Shown: positions 1 to 7,659 of the stretch, in pieces
Layout: every line of letters begins with the position of its first letter
How positions within the stretch are numbered: position 1 is the first letter of the stretch
Assembly (NCBI GenBank): GCA_049606855.1
Contig: JBMYVY010000010.1
Location: 1 to 64,000 of the forward strand
DNA from: JBELHR01 sp049606855
GTDB taxonomy: Bacteria > Bacteroidota > Bacteroidia > Flavobacteriales > Flavobacteriaceae
Direction: 5' to 3'
Length of the DNA: 64,000 nucleotides
The notes under the pieces: model-generated
Database searches by the model: none
Told to the model about the DNA's origin: nothing
Seen by the model: the letters and a program-made list of their open reading frames with translations, nothing else
Made by a program: the position numbers and the translations under genes

Positions 1-2
1 AT

Positions 3-269
3 AACTTATTCTTTGATGAATTTTTTACCGTGCTGATTTTAGTGGATGTGGTTCTATTGTTGATTTCCTTCTTTTACACGGATAAGTTTCATAAAATCAT
101 ACGAAATTCTGGTTTTGTGGTTTCAACAATTTTAATTCGTATTTCATTCGGCGTAAGTGGATTGATAAATACGCTATTAATTGTCGCAGCTGTTCTTTTT
201 GGGTTAGCAATTTTAGTAATCCATAACAAGTATGAACAAAACAGTTTAACCGATGCGTCCCGAATTTAA
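3..269 (+). CDS. C-terminal part of an integral membrane protein (5' end outside the window)
   Basis: The reading frame is open from base 3 to a TAA at 267-269, so the gene begins before the window. A GTG at 30 exists, but the codons before it stay open and read as protein (NLFFDEFFT), so this is a 3' partial gene. The visible 88 residues hold two hydrophobic stretches, one around VLILVDVVLLLISFFY and one around INTLLIVAAVLFGLAILVI, joined by a polar loop, with a short hydrophilic tail. This fits a small inner-membrane protein. I do not recognise a functional family and see no catalytic motif. The next gene has its own 82-bp leader, so no operon is implied. Confidence 0.6.
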   Translation, partial: NLFFDEFFTVLILVDVVLLLISFFYTDKFHKIIRNSGFVVSTILIRISFGVSGLINTLLIVAAVLFGLAILVIHNKYEQNSLTDASRI

Positions 270-351
270 AGTTTTGTTAAACACCCTAAACTATATATCA
301 TGTGATTAATAAAAACCTAATTTCAAGGATATTAACCTAACCAAAAATTAC

Positions 352-885
352 ATGAAAAAGCTATTACTGACCGGTGTTCTACTGGTTATTGCCGTGTCAA
401 ACTTGAGTGCACAAACAGAATTCGGAGTTAAATCAGGGTATTTTAAATCCGCATTGGTAGATCCCTCAACAAATAATGCCATTAGTCACGATGGGATTTA
501 CATTGGGGCTTCCTTAGGATATTCTCTTTCGGAAACATTTTCTATTCAAACCGAAGTCAATTATTTGAGGCGTTTGGGGCATAGGGCTGAATATGGGTTT
601 TATGAAGAGTTAGACCAACTTCAAGTTCCTGTTCTCGCTAATTTGCGAATCGGAAAAAAATTTAGGGTATTTGTTGGTCCGAATATGCTATTTTTATTAA
701 CGGATTATCAAGAGTTTGATACGTTTAGTTTTGGTATTAAATACGGGGTATCCTATGACATTTCAGAAAAGTTATCTATTGAAGCAAGCTTCAATAATGG
801 ATTCCAAAATGTTTTAGAATCTCAATACAATGAACAAGGCAGGTTTAGAGGGTTTCAACTTGGGCTCACCTATAAATTTCGCTAA
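352..885 (+). CDS. Secreted outer-membrane beta-barrel protein (PorT/OmpW-like fold)
   Basis: 177 residues with a clean SPI signal peptide (MKKLLLTGVLLVIAVSNLSAQ, cut after SAQ). The rest alternates hydrophobic and polar residues in short amphipathic strands (FGVKSGYFKS, IGASLGYSLS, LRIGKKFRVFVGPNM, FSFGIKYGVSYD, RGFQLGLTYKFR) and ends in an aromatic-X-Arg C-terminus, typical of small eight-stranded barrels of the outer_membrane_beta-barrel family in Bacteroidota. The protein would sit in the outer membrane; its cargo or partner is unknown. The strong hairpin with a T-run that follows suggests it is transcribed alone. Confidence 0.75.
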   Translation: MKKLLLTGVLLVIAVSNLSAQTEFGVKSGYFKSALVDPSTNNAISHDGIYIGASLGYSLSETFSIQTEVNYLRRLGHRAEYGFYEELDQLQVPVLANLRIGKKFRVFVGPNMLFLLTDYQEFDTFSFGIKYGVSYDISEKLSIEASFNNGFQNVLESQYNEQGRFRGFQLGLTYKFR

Positions 886-915
886 AATAGTATTAGCACA
901 TTTAGAAGAAAAACG

Positions 916-948
916 GAGGGAATATATGATATATTTCCTCTTTTTTTT
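916..948 (+). terminator. Rho-independent terminator after the beta-barrel gene
   Basis: A ten-pair stem (GAGGGAATAT pairing with ATATTTCCTC, one G-U pair) has a five-base loop and is followed by eight T residues. It lies 30 bp after the stop codon at 885. Confidence 0.75.
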
Positions 949-996
949 ACCCGAGAATAGCCTGTAAATACAGCAACACTCCTTTAATGGATTTTG

Positions 997-1004
997 TACT
1001 TTTG
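997..1004 (+). promoter_or_regulatory. Bacteroidetes -7 box TACTTTTG for the kinase-like gene
   Basis: TACTTTTG matches TAnnTTTG and ends four bases before the ATG at 1009, so the transcript would start at or next to the start codon. This spacing is what decides the start at 1009 rather than the earlier in-frame ATG at 994. Confidence 0.5.
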
Positions 1005-1008
1005 CTAC

Positions 1009-1965
1009 ATGATCAATGAGCACTTTAAAAGCATCATCCTCAAGAGCACTGGACCGACCTCTTTCACAGAAAAAGAAACCGTTCAAGAGTTATGGAGCGG
1101 ATATGGAAAAATCATTCGTGTTTCTTTAGCAAATGCATCCATGCCGACTGCCATCATCAAGCATGTTCAAATTCCAGAATCTGCGAATCATCCTCGAGGA
1201 TGGAACAATAATATTGGACAAGAGCGCAAAATAAAATCCTATCAAGTCGAAACCAATTGGTATTTAAACTACAGCCAGAAAAGCAAAGCTCGTTTGCCTC
1301 AATGCTATGCAGCACAGCAGGAGGACCGAGAAGTATTGCTTGTTTTGGAGGACCTTGATCAAGCGGGTTTTGATTTAAGAAAAGACAACGTTCAATGGGA
1401 AGATGTTGCCACTGTTTTAAAATGGCTGGCTGATTTTCATGCAAGCTTTCTCGATCAGTCTCCAGAGGGGTTATGGGAAGAAGGTTCCTATTGGCATTTG
1501 AACACAAGACCTCAAGAGCTTGAAGTACTCAATGATCTAGACCTGAAAGACGCTGCCTTTGCTATAGGTAAAAAACTAAGATCTTCTCGTTTCCAAACAC
1601 TTATCCATGGAGATGCGAAACTGGCTAATTTCTGCTTTTCTGAGGAGGGAAGTGTAGCTGGGGTAGATTTTCAATATGTTGGAGGAGGATGTGGAATGAA
1701 AGATGTCGCCTATTTTATTGGGAGTTGTTTAAATGAAACTGATTGTGAACGCTTAGAGCCTCTAATTTTAGATACTTATTTTGAGTATTTACACCTAGCT
1801 TTAGGTCAGGTAAATCAAGATCTAGAGAAGCAGTGGAGACCGCTTTACCATGTGGCTTGGGCGGATTTCCATAGATTCTTAAAAGGATGGAGTCCGGGGC
1901 ACTGGAAACTAAACAGTTATAGCGAACGTATCACACGAGAAGTAATCAAAACCTTAGGCAGATGA
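1009..1965 (+). CDS. Phosphotransferase of the ecdysteroid-kinase-like / choline-kinase-like superfamily
   Basis: 318 residues from the ATG at 1009; an in-frame ATG at 994 would add five residues but overlaps the predicted promoter box. The kinase signature is clear: Brenner motif HGDAKLANF at residues 200-208 (catalytic Asp202, Asn207) and a metal-binding DFQ at 220-222 followed by GGGCGMKDVAYF. This is the small-molecule kinase (EcKinase/DUF1679, APH-like) fold, which moves the ATP gamma-phosphate to a hydroxyl of an unknown substrate in the cytoplasm. Its stop overlaps the next start by 4 bp (ATGA), so it is translationally coupled to a phosphatase-family gene. A kinase/phosphatase pair acting on related phosphometabolites is an inference. 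Confidence 0.75.
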   Translation: MINEHFKSIILKSTGPTSFTEKETVQELWSGYGKIIRVSLANASMPTAIIKHVQIPESANHPRGWNNNIGQERKIKSYQVETNWYLNYSQKSKARLPQCYAAQQEDREVLLVLEDLDQAGFDLRKDNVQWEDVATVLKWLADFHASFLDQSPEGLWEEGSYWHLNTRPQELEVLNDLDLKDAAFAIGKKLRSSRFQTLIHGDAKLANFCFSEEGSVAGVDFQYVGGGCGMKDVAYFIGSCLNETDCERLEPLILDTYFEYLHLALGQVNQDLEKQWRPLYHVAWADFHRFLKGWSPGHWKLNSYSERITREVIKTLGR

Positions 1966-2780
1966 ATTTTTCAAAATTAGCTGACCTCGCAATTCAAGCC
2001 GCTCTTGATGCAGGTGCTCTTATTGAAAAGCAGCTTGGTAAACCTCTGGAGGTTCATCGTAAAAACACTGGTCAGAACTTGGCCTCACAAGTTGTTACTG
2101 AATTAGATCTGGCCTGTGAGAAAATAATCTTAACTCATCTACTCCCCTCCTGTAAGCGCTATGACTTGGCCCTTTTATCTGAAGAAAGTCCAGATGATGG
2201 GAGCAGGTTTGAAAAAGAATACTTTTGGTGTATAGATCCTTTAGACGGGACCTTGCCTTTTATACAAAATAGGGCTGGGTTTTCGGTTTCAATCGCTCTA
2301 GTAGCTCAAGATGGAACCCCTATAGTCGGAGTGATTTATGATCCGGTAAACCGGAATTTATATCACGCAATAAAGGGAAAGGGAATCTTCAAAAACAAAA
2401 AGTCTTGGGTCCCCAAAATGAAAAACAATCATTTGACCTATGTGACGGATAAGACGCTAGAATCAACACCTTCTAAAACACTTATTGAATCCACTTTGAA
2501 GGATATGGTAAGGGAAATGAAACTTGAGAAAATCGTGGAAAAGGCTGGAGGTGGCTCTGTAATGAATGCCATTTATGTTTTAGAAAACGCCCCTGCTTGC
2601 CTTATTAAGTTGCCTAAAAAGGAAGAAGGTGGAGGCAGTATTTGGGATTTTGCCGCAACGGCCTGTATATTCAATGAATTCAAGCAACGCGCTACAAGCT
2701 ATGATGGCCGTCCATTAGAATTGAATAAACCAAGAAATACCTTTATGAATGCTCAAGGGATTTATTATTCCATGATCTAA
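1962..2780 (+). CDS. Inositol-monophosphatase-superfamily phosphatase (IMPase/CysQ-like)
   Basis: 272 residues, the usual length for the family. Metal-binding motifs of the Li+-sensitive phosphatases are present: EES at 74-76, DPLDGT at 92-97 and IWDFAA at 227-232. The family includes inositol-1-phosphatase, fructose-1,6-bisphosphatase and 3'(2'),5'-bisphosphate nucleotidase (CysQ); the sequence alone does not choose among them, though the spacing of EES and DPLDGT fits CysQ-type enzymes acting on PAP. It overlaps the kinase-like gene upstream by 4 bp and is followed by a separately expressed gene. Confidence 0.8.
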   Translation: MNFSKLADLAIQAALDAGALIEKQLGKPLEVHRKNTGQNLASQVVTELDLACEKIILTHLLPSCKRYDLALLSEESPDDGSRFEKEYFWCIDPLDGTLPFIQNRAGFSVSIALVAQDGTPIVGVIYDPVNRNLYHAIKGKGIFKNKKSWVPKMKNNHLTYVTDKTLESTPSKTLIESTLKDMVREMKLEKIVEKAGGGSVMNAIYVLENAPACLIKLPKKEEGGGSIWDFAATACIFNEFKQRATSYDGRPLELNKPRNTFMNAQGIYYSMI

Positions 2781-2847
2781 GCTTAAACTACACCTTTATA
2801 CTGAGTAAAATCTTGTAAATTAGTAACATACAAAAAAAATAAATCCC

Positions 2848-3261
2848 ATGAAAAAAATAATTTCACTGTTCATTTTGATGACTTTTTTTATGAATTGCTC
2901 TTTTGCTCAAGATGGAAAACACCAGTTATCAAGCCATATTTTAGACATTACTAAAGGGAAGCCAGCAGCTGATGTAAAAATCAGCCTCTCCAAGCAAGAT
3001 AAAGTTGGTTCGTGGCAAATTATTGATGAAAAACGTACCGATGAAAATGGAAGAATAAAAAATTTCTTGAAAGAAGAAAAGGGTGTAAATCATCAAGGGG
3101 TTTATAAACTAACCTACTATACTAAACCGTATTTTACCCAATTAGGTCAGGAGAGTTTTTACCCCTTTATTGAGGTGGTTTTTGAATTAAAAGACAATAG
3201 CCATTACCATGTACCAATTACACTTTCTGCCTACGGCTATTCGACCTATAGGGGGAATTAA
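2848..3261 (+). CDS. uraH: Secreted 5-hydroxyisourate hydrolase (transthyretin-like)
   Basis: 137 residues. An N-terminal signal (MKKIISLFILMTFFMNCSFAQ) exports the protein; a Cys before SFAQ makes a lipoprotein possible, but SPI cleavage after FAQ looks better. The mature part is a complete transthyretin-like HIU hydrolase: SSHILD near the start (catalytic His), TDENGR (active-site Arg), HYHVP and the C-terminal signature YGYSTYRGN (family consensus YRGS). The enzyme hydrolyses 5-hydroxyisourate, the product of urate oxidation, on the way to allantoin. No urate oxidase or OHCU decarboxylase gene lies in the window, so it stands alone here. The remnant that follows may once have been cotranscribed. 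Confidence 0.88.
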   Translation: MKKIISLFILMTFFMNCSFAQDGKHQLSSHILDITKGKPAADVKISLSKQDKVGSWQIIDEKRTDENGRIKNFLKEEKGVNHQGVYKLTYYTKPYFTQLGQESFYPFIEVVFELKDNSHYHVPITLSAYGYSTYRGN

Positions 3262-3271
3262 CTGCTAAAAA

Positions 3272-3478
3272 AATATCTTTGAGTAATGTCGTTCAGGTTC
3301 AAAGCCTTGGTATTACAGAAGAGAATAAGATAAAAACCGAAACACACAATCCCTTCGCGAACCAGGACTTTGGCTTGTAGGATATGGAAATTGGACGGGG
3401 TTTGCATCGGCGACTATCTACGGTGTTGGAAAAACTGCCAAACAAACTGCAGAGGAAATTAAGGAGTTTTTGTCTTGA
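3272..3478 (+). pseudogene. C-terminal remnant of a CzcO/flavin-monooxygenase-like flavoprotein, frameshifted
   Basis: Between the HIU hydrolase and the esterase lies readable protein in two frames. The first piece (VVQVQSLGITEENKIKTE) runs to about 3360; a one-base shift then leads into PGLWLVGYGNWTGFASATI and GVGKTAKQTAEEIKEFLS, ending at TGA 3476-3478. The second piece has the C-terminal signature of FAD/NAD(P)-dependent CzcO-like oxidoreductases (LVGYGxWTGxASAT). No start codon, FAD-binding or NADP-binding domain remains, so this is the last sixth or so of a dead gene. It fills the 302-bp gap; nothing else is seen there. Confidence 0.65.
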
Positions 3479-3563
3479 TAAAATGTGATCTCATCCATTT
3501 TTTTAAATTTCCGAATTCAAACGCAGCATTAATAATTTAGTTATATTCACTAAAAATTGATTA

Positions 3564-4805
3564 ATGAAACATTATATCCACTTATTCCTACTTGTCGGAT
3601 CCATTTTGATGGTAAACAAGCAAACAATTGCACAAATATCGGCCACCCAATATCGATTTGTGGACTCTATTTATTCTGAAACTTTAGGTGAAAGCCGTGA
3701 TTTTTGGGTGAAATTACCCGAAAACTTTCAGAAAGATAGCGATGAAAAGTATGCTGTGATTTATCTATTGGATGGGTTTTCACTGGAAAGTACTTTGGAA
3801 GCTGTTTATGGTAATTATTGGGGGCATTATCTTCCACATATGATACTTGTTGGGGTCTCTAATCGTGAGAATCGAGTAAGAGATTTAACGACTTCACAGA
3901 TTCAAATGAGGCGCGGAAGTGCGATGAATGATGAAACTGGAGGAGCTGAAAACTTTACTGCATTTTTGGAAAAGGAACTCATCCCTTATATTGATAGTAA
4001 TTATCCAACCTTGGATTATCGCACCTTAATTGGACATTCTTATGCAGGTTTGTTTACTATTAACATGCTGATCAACCATCAGGAGCTTTTTCAAAACTAT
4101 ATTGCCATAGATCCAAGTTTAGATTGGGACAAGCAAAAGTTATTGAAGCAGGCAGAACAAAAGCTCAGCACTGAAAGTTATGAAGGCAAATCTCTTTTTG
4201 TTTCCTTAGCTGCGGAGCAGCTGCATATGTGGAATGCAGACATTAGCATGGAGAATGTTATGGAGGACAGCTCAGAATTCACCTTGTTTCCTCGCTCCAT
4301 CATCGAGTTCTCCAATTATGCTGAGTCTCACAAGCAAAGTGGTTTGAATTTTTCATGGAAGGTATATCCTGAAGATTTGCATGGCACAGTACCTTTACCA
4401 ACAATGATTGATGGGCTGGTGTTTCTATTTGAATGGTATCAGTTTAAATCTCCGCAAAAGTATAATAACCCAGACACACCTGTTGAGGAATTGATTTCAT
4501 TATTGGAGGAACAAGGAAAAATCTATACCAAACATTTCGGTGTTCCCACTCCACCAATGATCGACGAAATGTTAAATGGTTATGGCTATATGAATATGCA
4601 AATGGGACAACCAGAAAAGGCCCATATGTTTTTTGAGATGTACATTAAGTATAATCCGAAAAATGCCAATGCATATGATTCCATGGCGGAGTATTACGAA
4701 TCACAAAATGACAAAGAGAATGCTTTAAAATACCTAAATAAGGCCTTTGAGTTAAGTGGAGACGAGTACTACAAAGAAAGAATTGATTCCTTGATTAAAA
4801 AATGA
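3564..4805 (+). CDS. Exported esterase-D/enterochelin-esterase-like alpha/beta hydrolase with C-terminal TPR
   Basis: 413 residues, signal peptide cut near TIAQ. The body is a PF00756-type putative esterase: oxyanion strand YAVIYLLDGF at 63-72, nucleophile elbow GHSYAG at 157-162 (Ser159), an acid region around IAIDPSLDWD and a catalytic His in DLHGTVP near residue 280. Residues 340 to the end form about one and a half TPR repeats (YMNMQMGQPEKAHMFFEMYI, then AYDSMAEYYESQNDKENALK). The enzyme would cleave an ester outside the cytoplasm; siderophore and acyl-glycan esters are both possible. No siderophore genes lie nearby, so the substrate is open. Confidence 0.82.
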   Translation: MKHYIHLFLLVGSILMVNKQTIAQISATQYRFVDSIYSETLGESRDFWVKLPENFQKDSDEKYAVIYLLDGFSLESTLEAVYGNYWGHYLPHMILVGVSNRENRVRDLTTSQIQMRRGSAMNDETGGAENFTAFLEKELIPYIDSNYPTLDYRTLIGHSYAGLFTINMLINHQELFQNYIAIDPSLDWDKQKLLKQAEQKLSTESYEGKSLFVSLAAEQLHMWNADISMENVMEDSSEFTLFPRSIIEFSNYAESHKQSGLNFSWKVYPEDLHGTVPLPTMIDGLVFLFEWYQFKSPQKYNNPDTPVEELISLLEEQGKIYTKHFGVPTPPMIDEMLNGYGYMNMQMGQPEKAHMFFEMYIKYNPKNANAYDSMAEYYESQNDKENALKYLNKAFELSGDEYYKERIDSLIKK

Positions 4806-4950
4806 TGAAAAATCCAAATTCTTCAAAAACAATATGATCATTATTTATCCTCATATACACCCTGAGAAGAATAAAAAGCCTCAAAAAAATGAACACACTT
4901 AATTAGTTTTCAAAACTTCACTCAAGCCTCTAGTGTTTGATCATTAGGTC

Positions 4951-5091
4951 ATGAAGGCTCCTAATTTAGGTGGTGACTTAGGAGGAATGACTGGTAACAA
5001 GTTTTTTTTAGGAAAGACCTTGATACTTGACGCCCCACACTTACATTATTACCTAATAAACGACAGTTTTGTAGCTGATTCTATAAAATAA
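4951..5091 (+). other. Orphan 46-residue reading frame in a 339-bp intergenic gap
   Basis: An ATG at 4951 opens 46 codons ending with TAA at 5089-5091. The product begins MKAPNLGGDLGGMTG, continues through FFLGKTLILDAPHLHYYLIN and ends DSFVADSIK. Composition and codon use look protein-like rather than random. It has no signal peptide and matches nothing I can name. It may be the tail of a decayed gene, as seen elsewhere in this window, or a short real gene. The rest of the gap 4806-5144 is AT-rich and shows no clear hairpin. Confidence 0.3.
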
Positions 5092-5144
5092 GGTCTTTAA
5101 TTTGTTAAAAGTTCCTCATTTTAGGGCCTTAAATTAATAGACTG

Positions 5145-6578
5145 ATGAAAAAATTAAAAGGAATTTTTAAAACGTTAATGGCTCTTATCGGAGTACTTCT
5201 TCTAATAACACTGATTTTCATCGGGGTAGATTCATATAAAACAAGTTATTTGAACATTAAAAAAAATGATTTAAGTAAAAATGATTCGTATATAATAAAG
5301 AACGTCAATATAATCCCAATGAATCAAGACACGGTTTTGGTTGATAAAATGGTATATATCAAAGAGGGGGTTGTTGAAAAAATTAGTGACAGCATTAATG
5401 TCAAGGGCGTTCAAATTTTTGACGCGGCAAACAGGTATTTAACCCCTGGACTTATTGATATGCATGTTCATGTTTGGGACAGGTATGAGCTTGGTCTTTA
5501 TTTATCAAATGGGGTAACAGCAGTTAGAAATTTATGGGGTATGCCAATGCATTTGAGAATTAAGGAAGATGTAAACACGGGCAATATGATTTCGCCAACT
5601 TTTTTTACAACAGGCCCAAAGCTTACGGGCCACGAATTTATAGGTGACGATAATCTGAATTTGACCAGCGCGGATGAAGCCAAAGAAAAAGTAATTTCCT
5701 ACAAACTCAGAGGTTTTGATTTAATAAAAACATATTATGGGCTTGATAAAGAAATCTTTGATGCCATAATTATGCAAGCCAAGATTTCAGATATAGATAT
5801 TGTATCTCATCCTTCACAAAAAGTGCCTTTTTCCTATCATTTGAATCCACAAATTAAATCCATTGAACACGTTGAAGAAATTGTTCAGCAACCCTTAAAT
5901 TTTAAATTAGATACTATTAAATTACAATCAATCGCAGATTCTTTATCGAGATACAAAAACGTGAATTATTGCCCAACACTTGTAGGGTTTAATAATATAT
6001 ACCAAATGATGATGAATGATTCAATTTTAGAATCAAATTCACTAAATTATATGAACCCCTTGATTAAATTTAGTGATAGTGAAAAACAATACGAGCGCTG
6101 GTTTAATGCCAAAAACGAAGATCCTAATACCATTGAACGAATAAAAACACAGCACAATTTTCATATGAAAATTGTGCAAAAACTGCATGAATCGGGAGTA
6201 AATATAATTTGTGGGACAGATGCTGGGATCGGAATAACTCTACCAGGGTTTTCGATTCATGAAGAACTTAGGTTTTATCAAAAGGCAGGGCTGTCTAATT
6301 ATGAAGTTTTGAAAACAGCTACAGTAAACCCTTCCAAAACTCATAATATTATGAAATCCTTAGGAACCATTGAGGAAGGTAAAGTTGCTAATTTATTATT
6401 AGTTGAAAAAAACCCTCTCATGGATTTATCATCACTCGAGAACCCTATTTACGTTTTTGTAAGGGGGCATAAATTAAACCGAGAAACTTTGGATAACTAT
6501 GAGACAATAGCCAAAAAAAGAAGCAATTTTATTGTTTCAGCATTACTTTATTTAGAATATTTAATATTTGAAAAATAA
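5145..6578 (+). CDS. Membrane-anchored amidohydrolase-family protein (imidazolonepropionase/prolidase-like)
   Basis: 477 residues. Residues 10-28 (TLMALIGVLLLITLIFIGV) form an uncleaved transmembrane anchor, placing the enzyme on the outer face of the inner membrane. The amidohydrolase core shows the metal-site set: GLIDMHVHV at 102-110 (HxH), Lys195 in DLIKTYYG, His222 in IVSHPS, His242 in SIEHVEE and Asp359 in CGTDAG, and ends with the small beta-sandwich segment GTIEEGKVANLLLVEKNPL. This pattern matches metal-dependent amidohydrolases of the prolidase/imidazolonepropionase type, which cleave amide bonds of dipeptides or cyclic amides. The substrate cannot be read from sequence. Confidence 0.85.
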   Translation: MKKLKGIFKTLMALIGVLLLITLIFIGVDSYKTSYLNIKKNDLSKNDSYIIKNVNIIPMNQDTVLVDKMVYIKEGVVEKISDSINVKGVQIFDAANRYLTPGLIDMHVHVWDRYELGLYLSNGVTAVRNLWGMPMHLRIKEDVNTGNMISPTFFTTGPKLTGHEFIGDDNLNLTSADEAKEKVISYKLRGFDLIKTYYGLDKEIFDAIIMQAKISDIDIVSHPSQKVPFSYHLNPQIKSIEHVEEIVQQPLNFKLDTIKLQSIADSLSRYKNVNYCPTLVGFNNIYQMMMNDSILESNSLNYMNPLIKFSDSEKQYERWFNAKNEDPNTIERIKTQHNFHMKIVQKLHESGVNIICGTDAGIGITLPGFSIHEELRFYQKAGLSNYEVLKTATVNPSKTHNIMKSLGTIEEGKVANLLLVEKNPLMDLSSLENPIYVFVRGHKLNRETLDNYETIAKKRSNFIVSALLYLEYLIFEK

Positions 6579-6670
6579 ATTTGAAAAGAACTTATTTATT
6601 CATCTTTACTTAAAAAAAGGCTCATACCTCCTATTTGATCCTTTATAAATTTAATAAGTTGTTAAGAAGT

Positions 6671-6691
6671 GAGTTAAAAAAACTCTTTTTT
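6671..6691 (+). terminator. Weak candidate terminator after the amidohydrolase gene
   Basis: A five-pair stem (GAGTT/AACTC) with a five-A loop is followed by six T residues, about 90 bp after the stop. The stem is short and AT-flanked, so it could be chance. Confidence 0.3.
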
Positions 6692-6793
6692 CTTAATTCA
6701 CATTTGATAATTCACTAACCTCTACCTAATAACTATACACTTATTTACCTCTTAAACAAGTAGTTATGTTTACTGCTTATAAAATTTAGGGAA

Positions 6794-7657
6794 ATGAAGC
6801 AAAAAAGGAGAAAAGTAAGTTTAGTAGTACTTTCTGATATCCACCTAGGAACCTACGGTTGCCATGCAAAGGAACTAAATAGTTACCTCAAAAGCATTCA
6901 ACCGAAATACCTCATTTTAAATGGAGATATTATTGATATTTGGCAGTTTTCAAAAAAATATTGGCCTAAGTCTCATATGAAGGTTGTTAAGCAAATATTA
7001 AATCTGGCTGCTAAGGGAACCAAGGTGTATTATTTGACTGGAAATCACGATGAATTACTCAGAAAATTTGAGGGAATTGAGCTCGGTAATTTTCATCTTC
7101 TAAATAAACTGGAACTTGATTTGGACGGTAAAAAAGCCTTGTTTTTTCACGGAGATGTCTTCGACGTTGTTATTCAATATTCCAAGTGGTTGGCAAAGCT
7201 TGGCGCAATAAGTTATGATTTCCTAATACTGGTTAATGTTGCAGTAAACAAGGTGCGACAGTTTTTCGGAAAAAGTAAGTTATCCTTATCAAAAAGGATA
7301 AAGGATAATGTCAAAACCGCCGTTAAATACATCAATAACTTTGAACAAACTGCTGCTGAAATGGCCATAAGCAAAGGTTATGATTATATCGTTTGTGGGC
7401 ACATACATCAGCCACAGGATAAAATTATTCAACATAATGCGGAATCCATTCGCTATCTCAATTCTGGGGATTGGGTAGAAAATTTGAGTGCTTTGGAATA
7501 CGACAAAAAAAATTGGAGTGTTTACGAATTTAAAAAGGATCATCTTCTTAATAAATACAATGACTCCTCATTTGAGGATCAGAATGAACTCACTGATATG
7601 AACAACAAAGAACTCTTTGAAAGAATGCTTGACGGTTTTATCACTCCTAAATCTTAG
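6794..7657 (+). CDS. Metallophosphoesterase, UDP-2,3-diacylglucosamine diphosphatase (LpxH)-like
   Basis: 287 residues with every calcineurin-like metal motif: SDIHLG at 14-19, NGDIID at 43-48, GNHDE at 83-87, FHGD at 118-121 and CGHIHQP at 201-207. This set and length fit the UDP-2,3-diacylglucosamine diphosphatase family (LpxH and its homologues), which makes lipid X for lipid A. Many bacteria carry a second, divergent copy next to a glycosyltransferase, so the substrate here may be another diphosphate lipid. The stop is two bases before the next start, so the two genes form an operon. A central helical insert (KVRQFFGKSKLSLSKRI) resembles the LpxH cap that binds acyl chains. Confidence 0.82.
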   Translation: MKQKRRKVSLVVLSDIHLGTYGCHAKELNSYLKSIQPKYLILNGDIIDIWQFSKKYWPKSHMKVVKQILNLAAKGTKVYYLTGNHDELLRKFEGIELGNFHLLNKLELDLDGKKALFFHGDVFDVVIQYSKWLAKLGAISYDFLILVNVAVNKVRQFFGKSKLSLSKRIKDNVKTAVKYINNFEQTAAEMAISKGYDYIVCGHIHQPQDKIIQHNAESIRYLNSGDWVENLSALEYDKKNWSVYEFKKDHLLNKYNDSSFEDQNELTDMNNKELFERMLDGFITPKS

Positions 7658-7659
7658 CT

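Noticed and set aside
814..1086. Minus-strand 90-residue frame between the beta-barrel and kinase-like genes
   Set aside because: It crosses the terminator and the promoter of the plus-strand genes and has no recognisable domain.
6671..6691. The hairpin at 6671-6691 as a strong terminator
   Set aside because: The stem has only five pairs in very AT-rich sequence; it is kept as a weak candidate and not used for conclusions.
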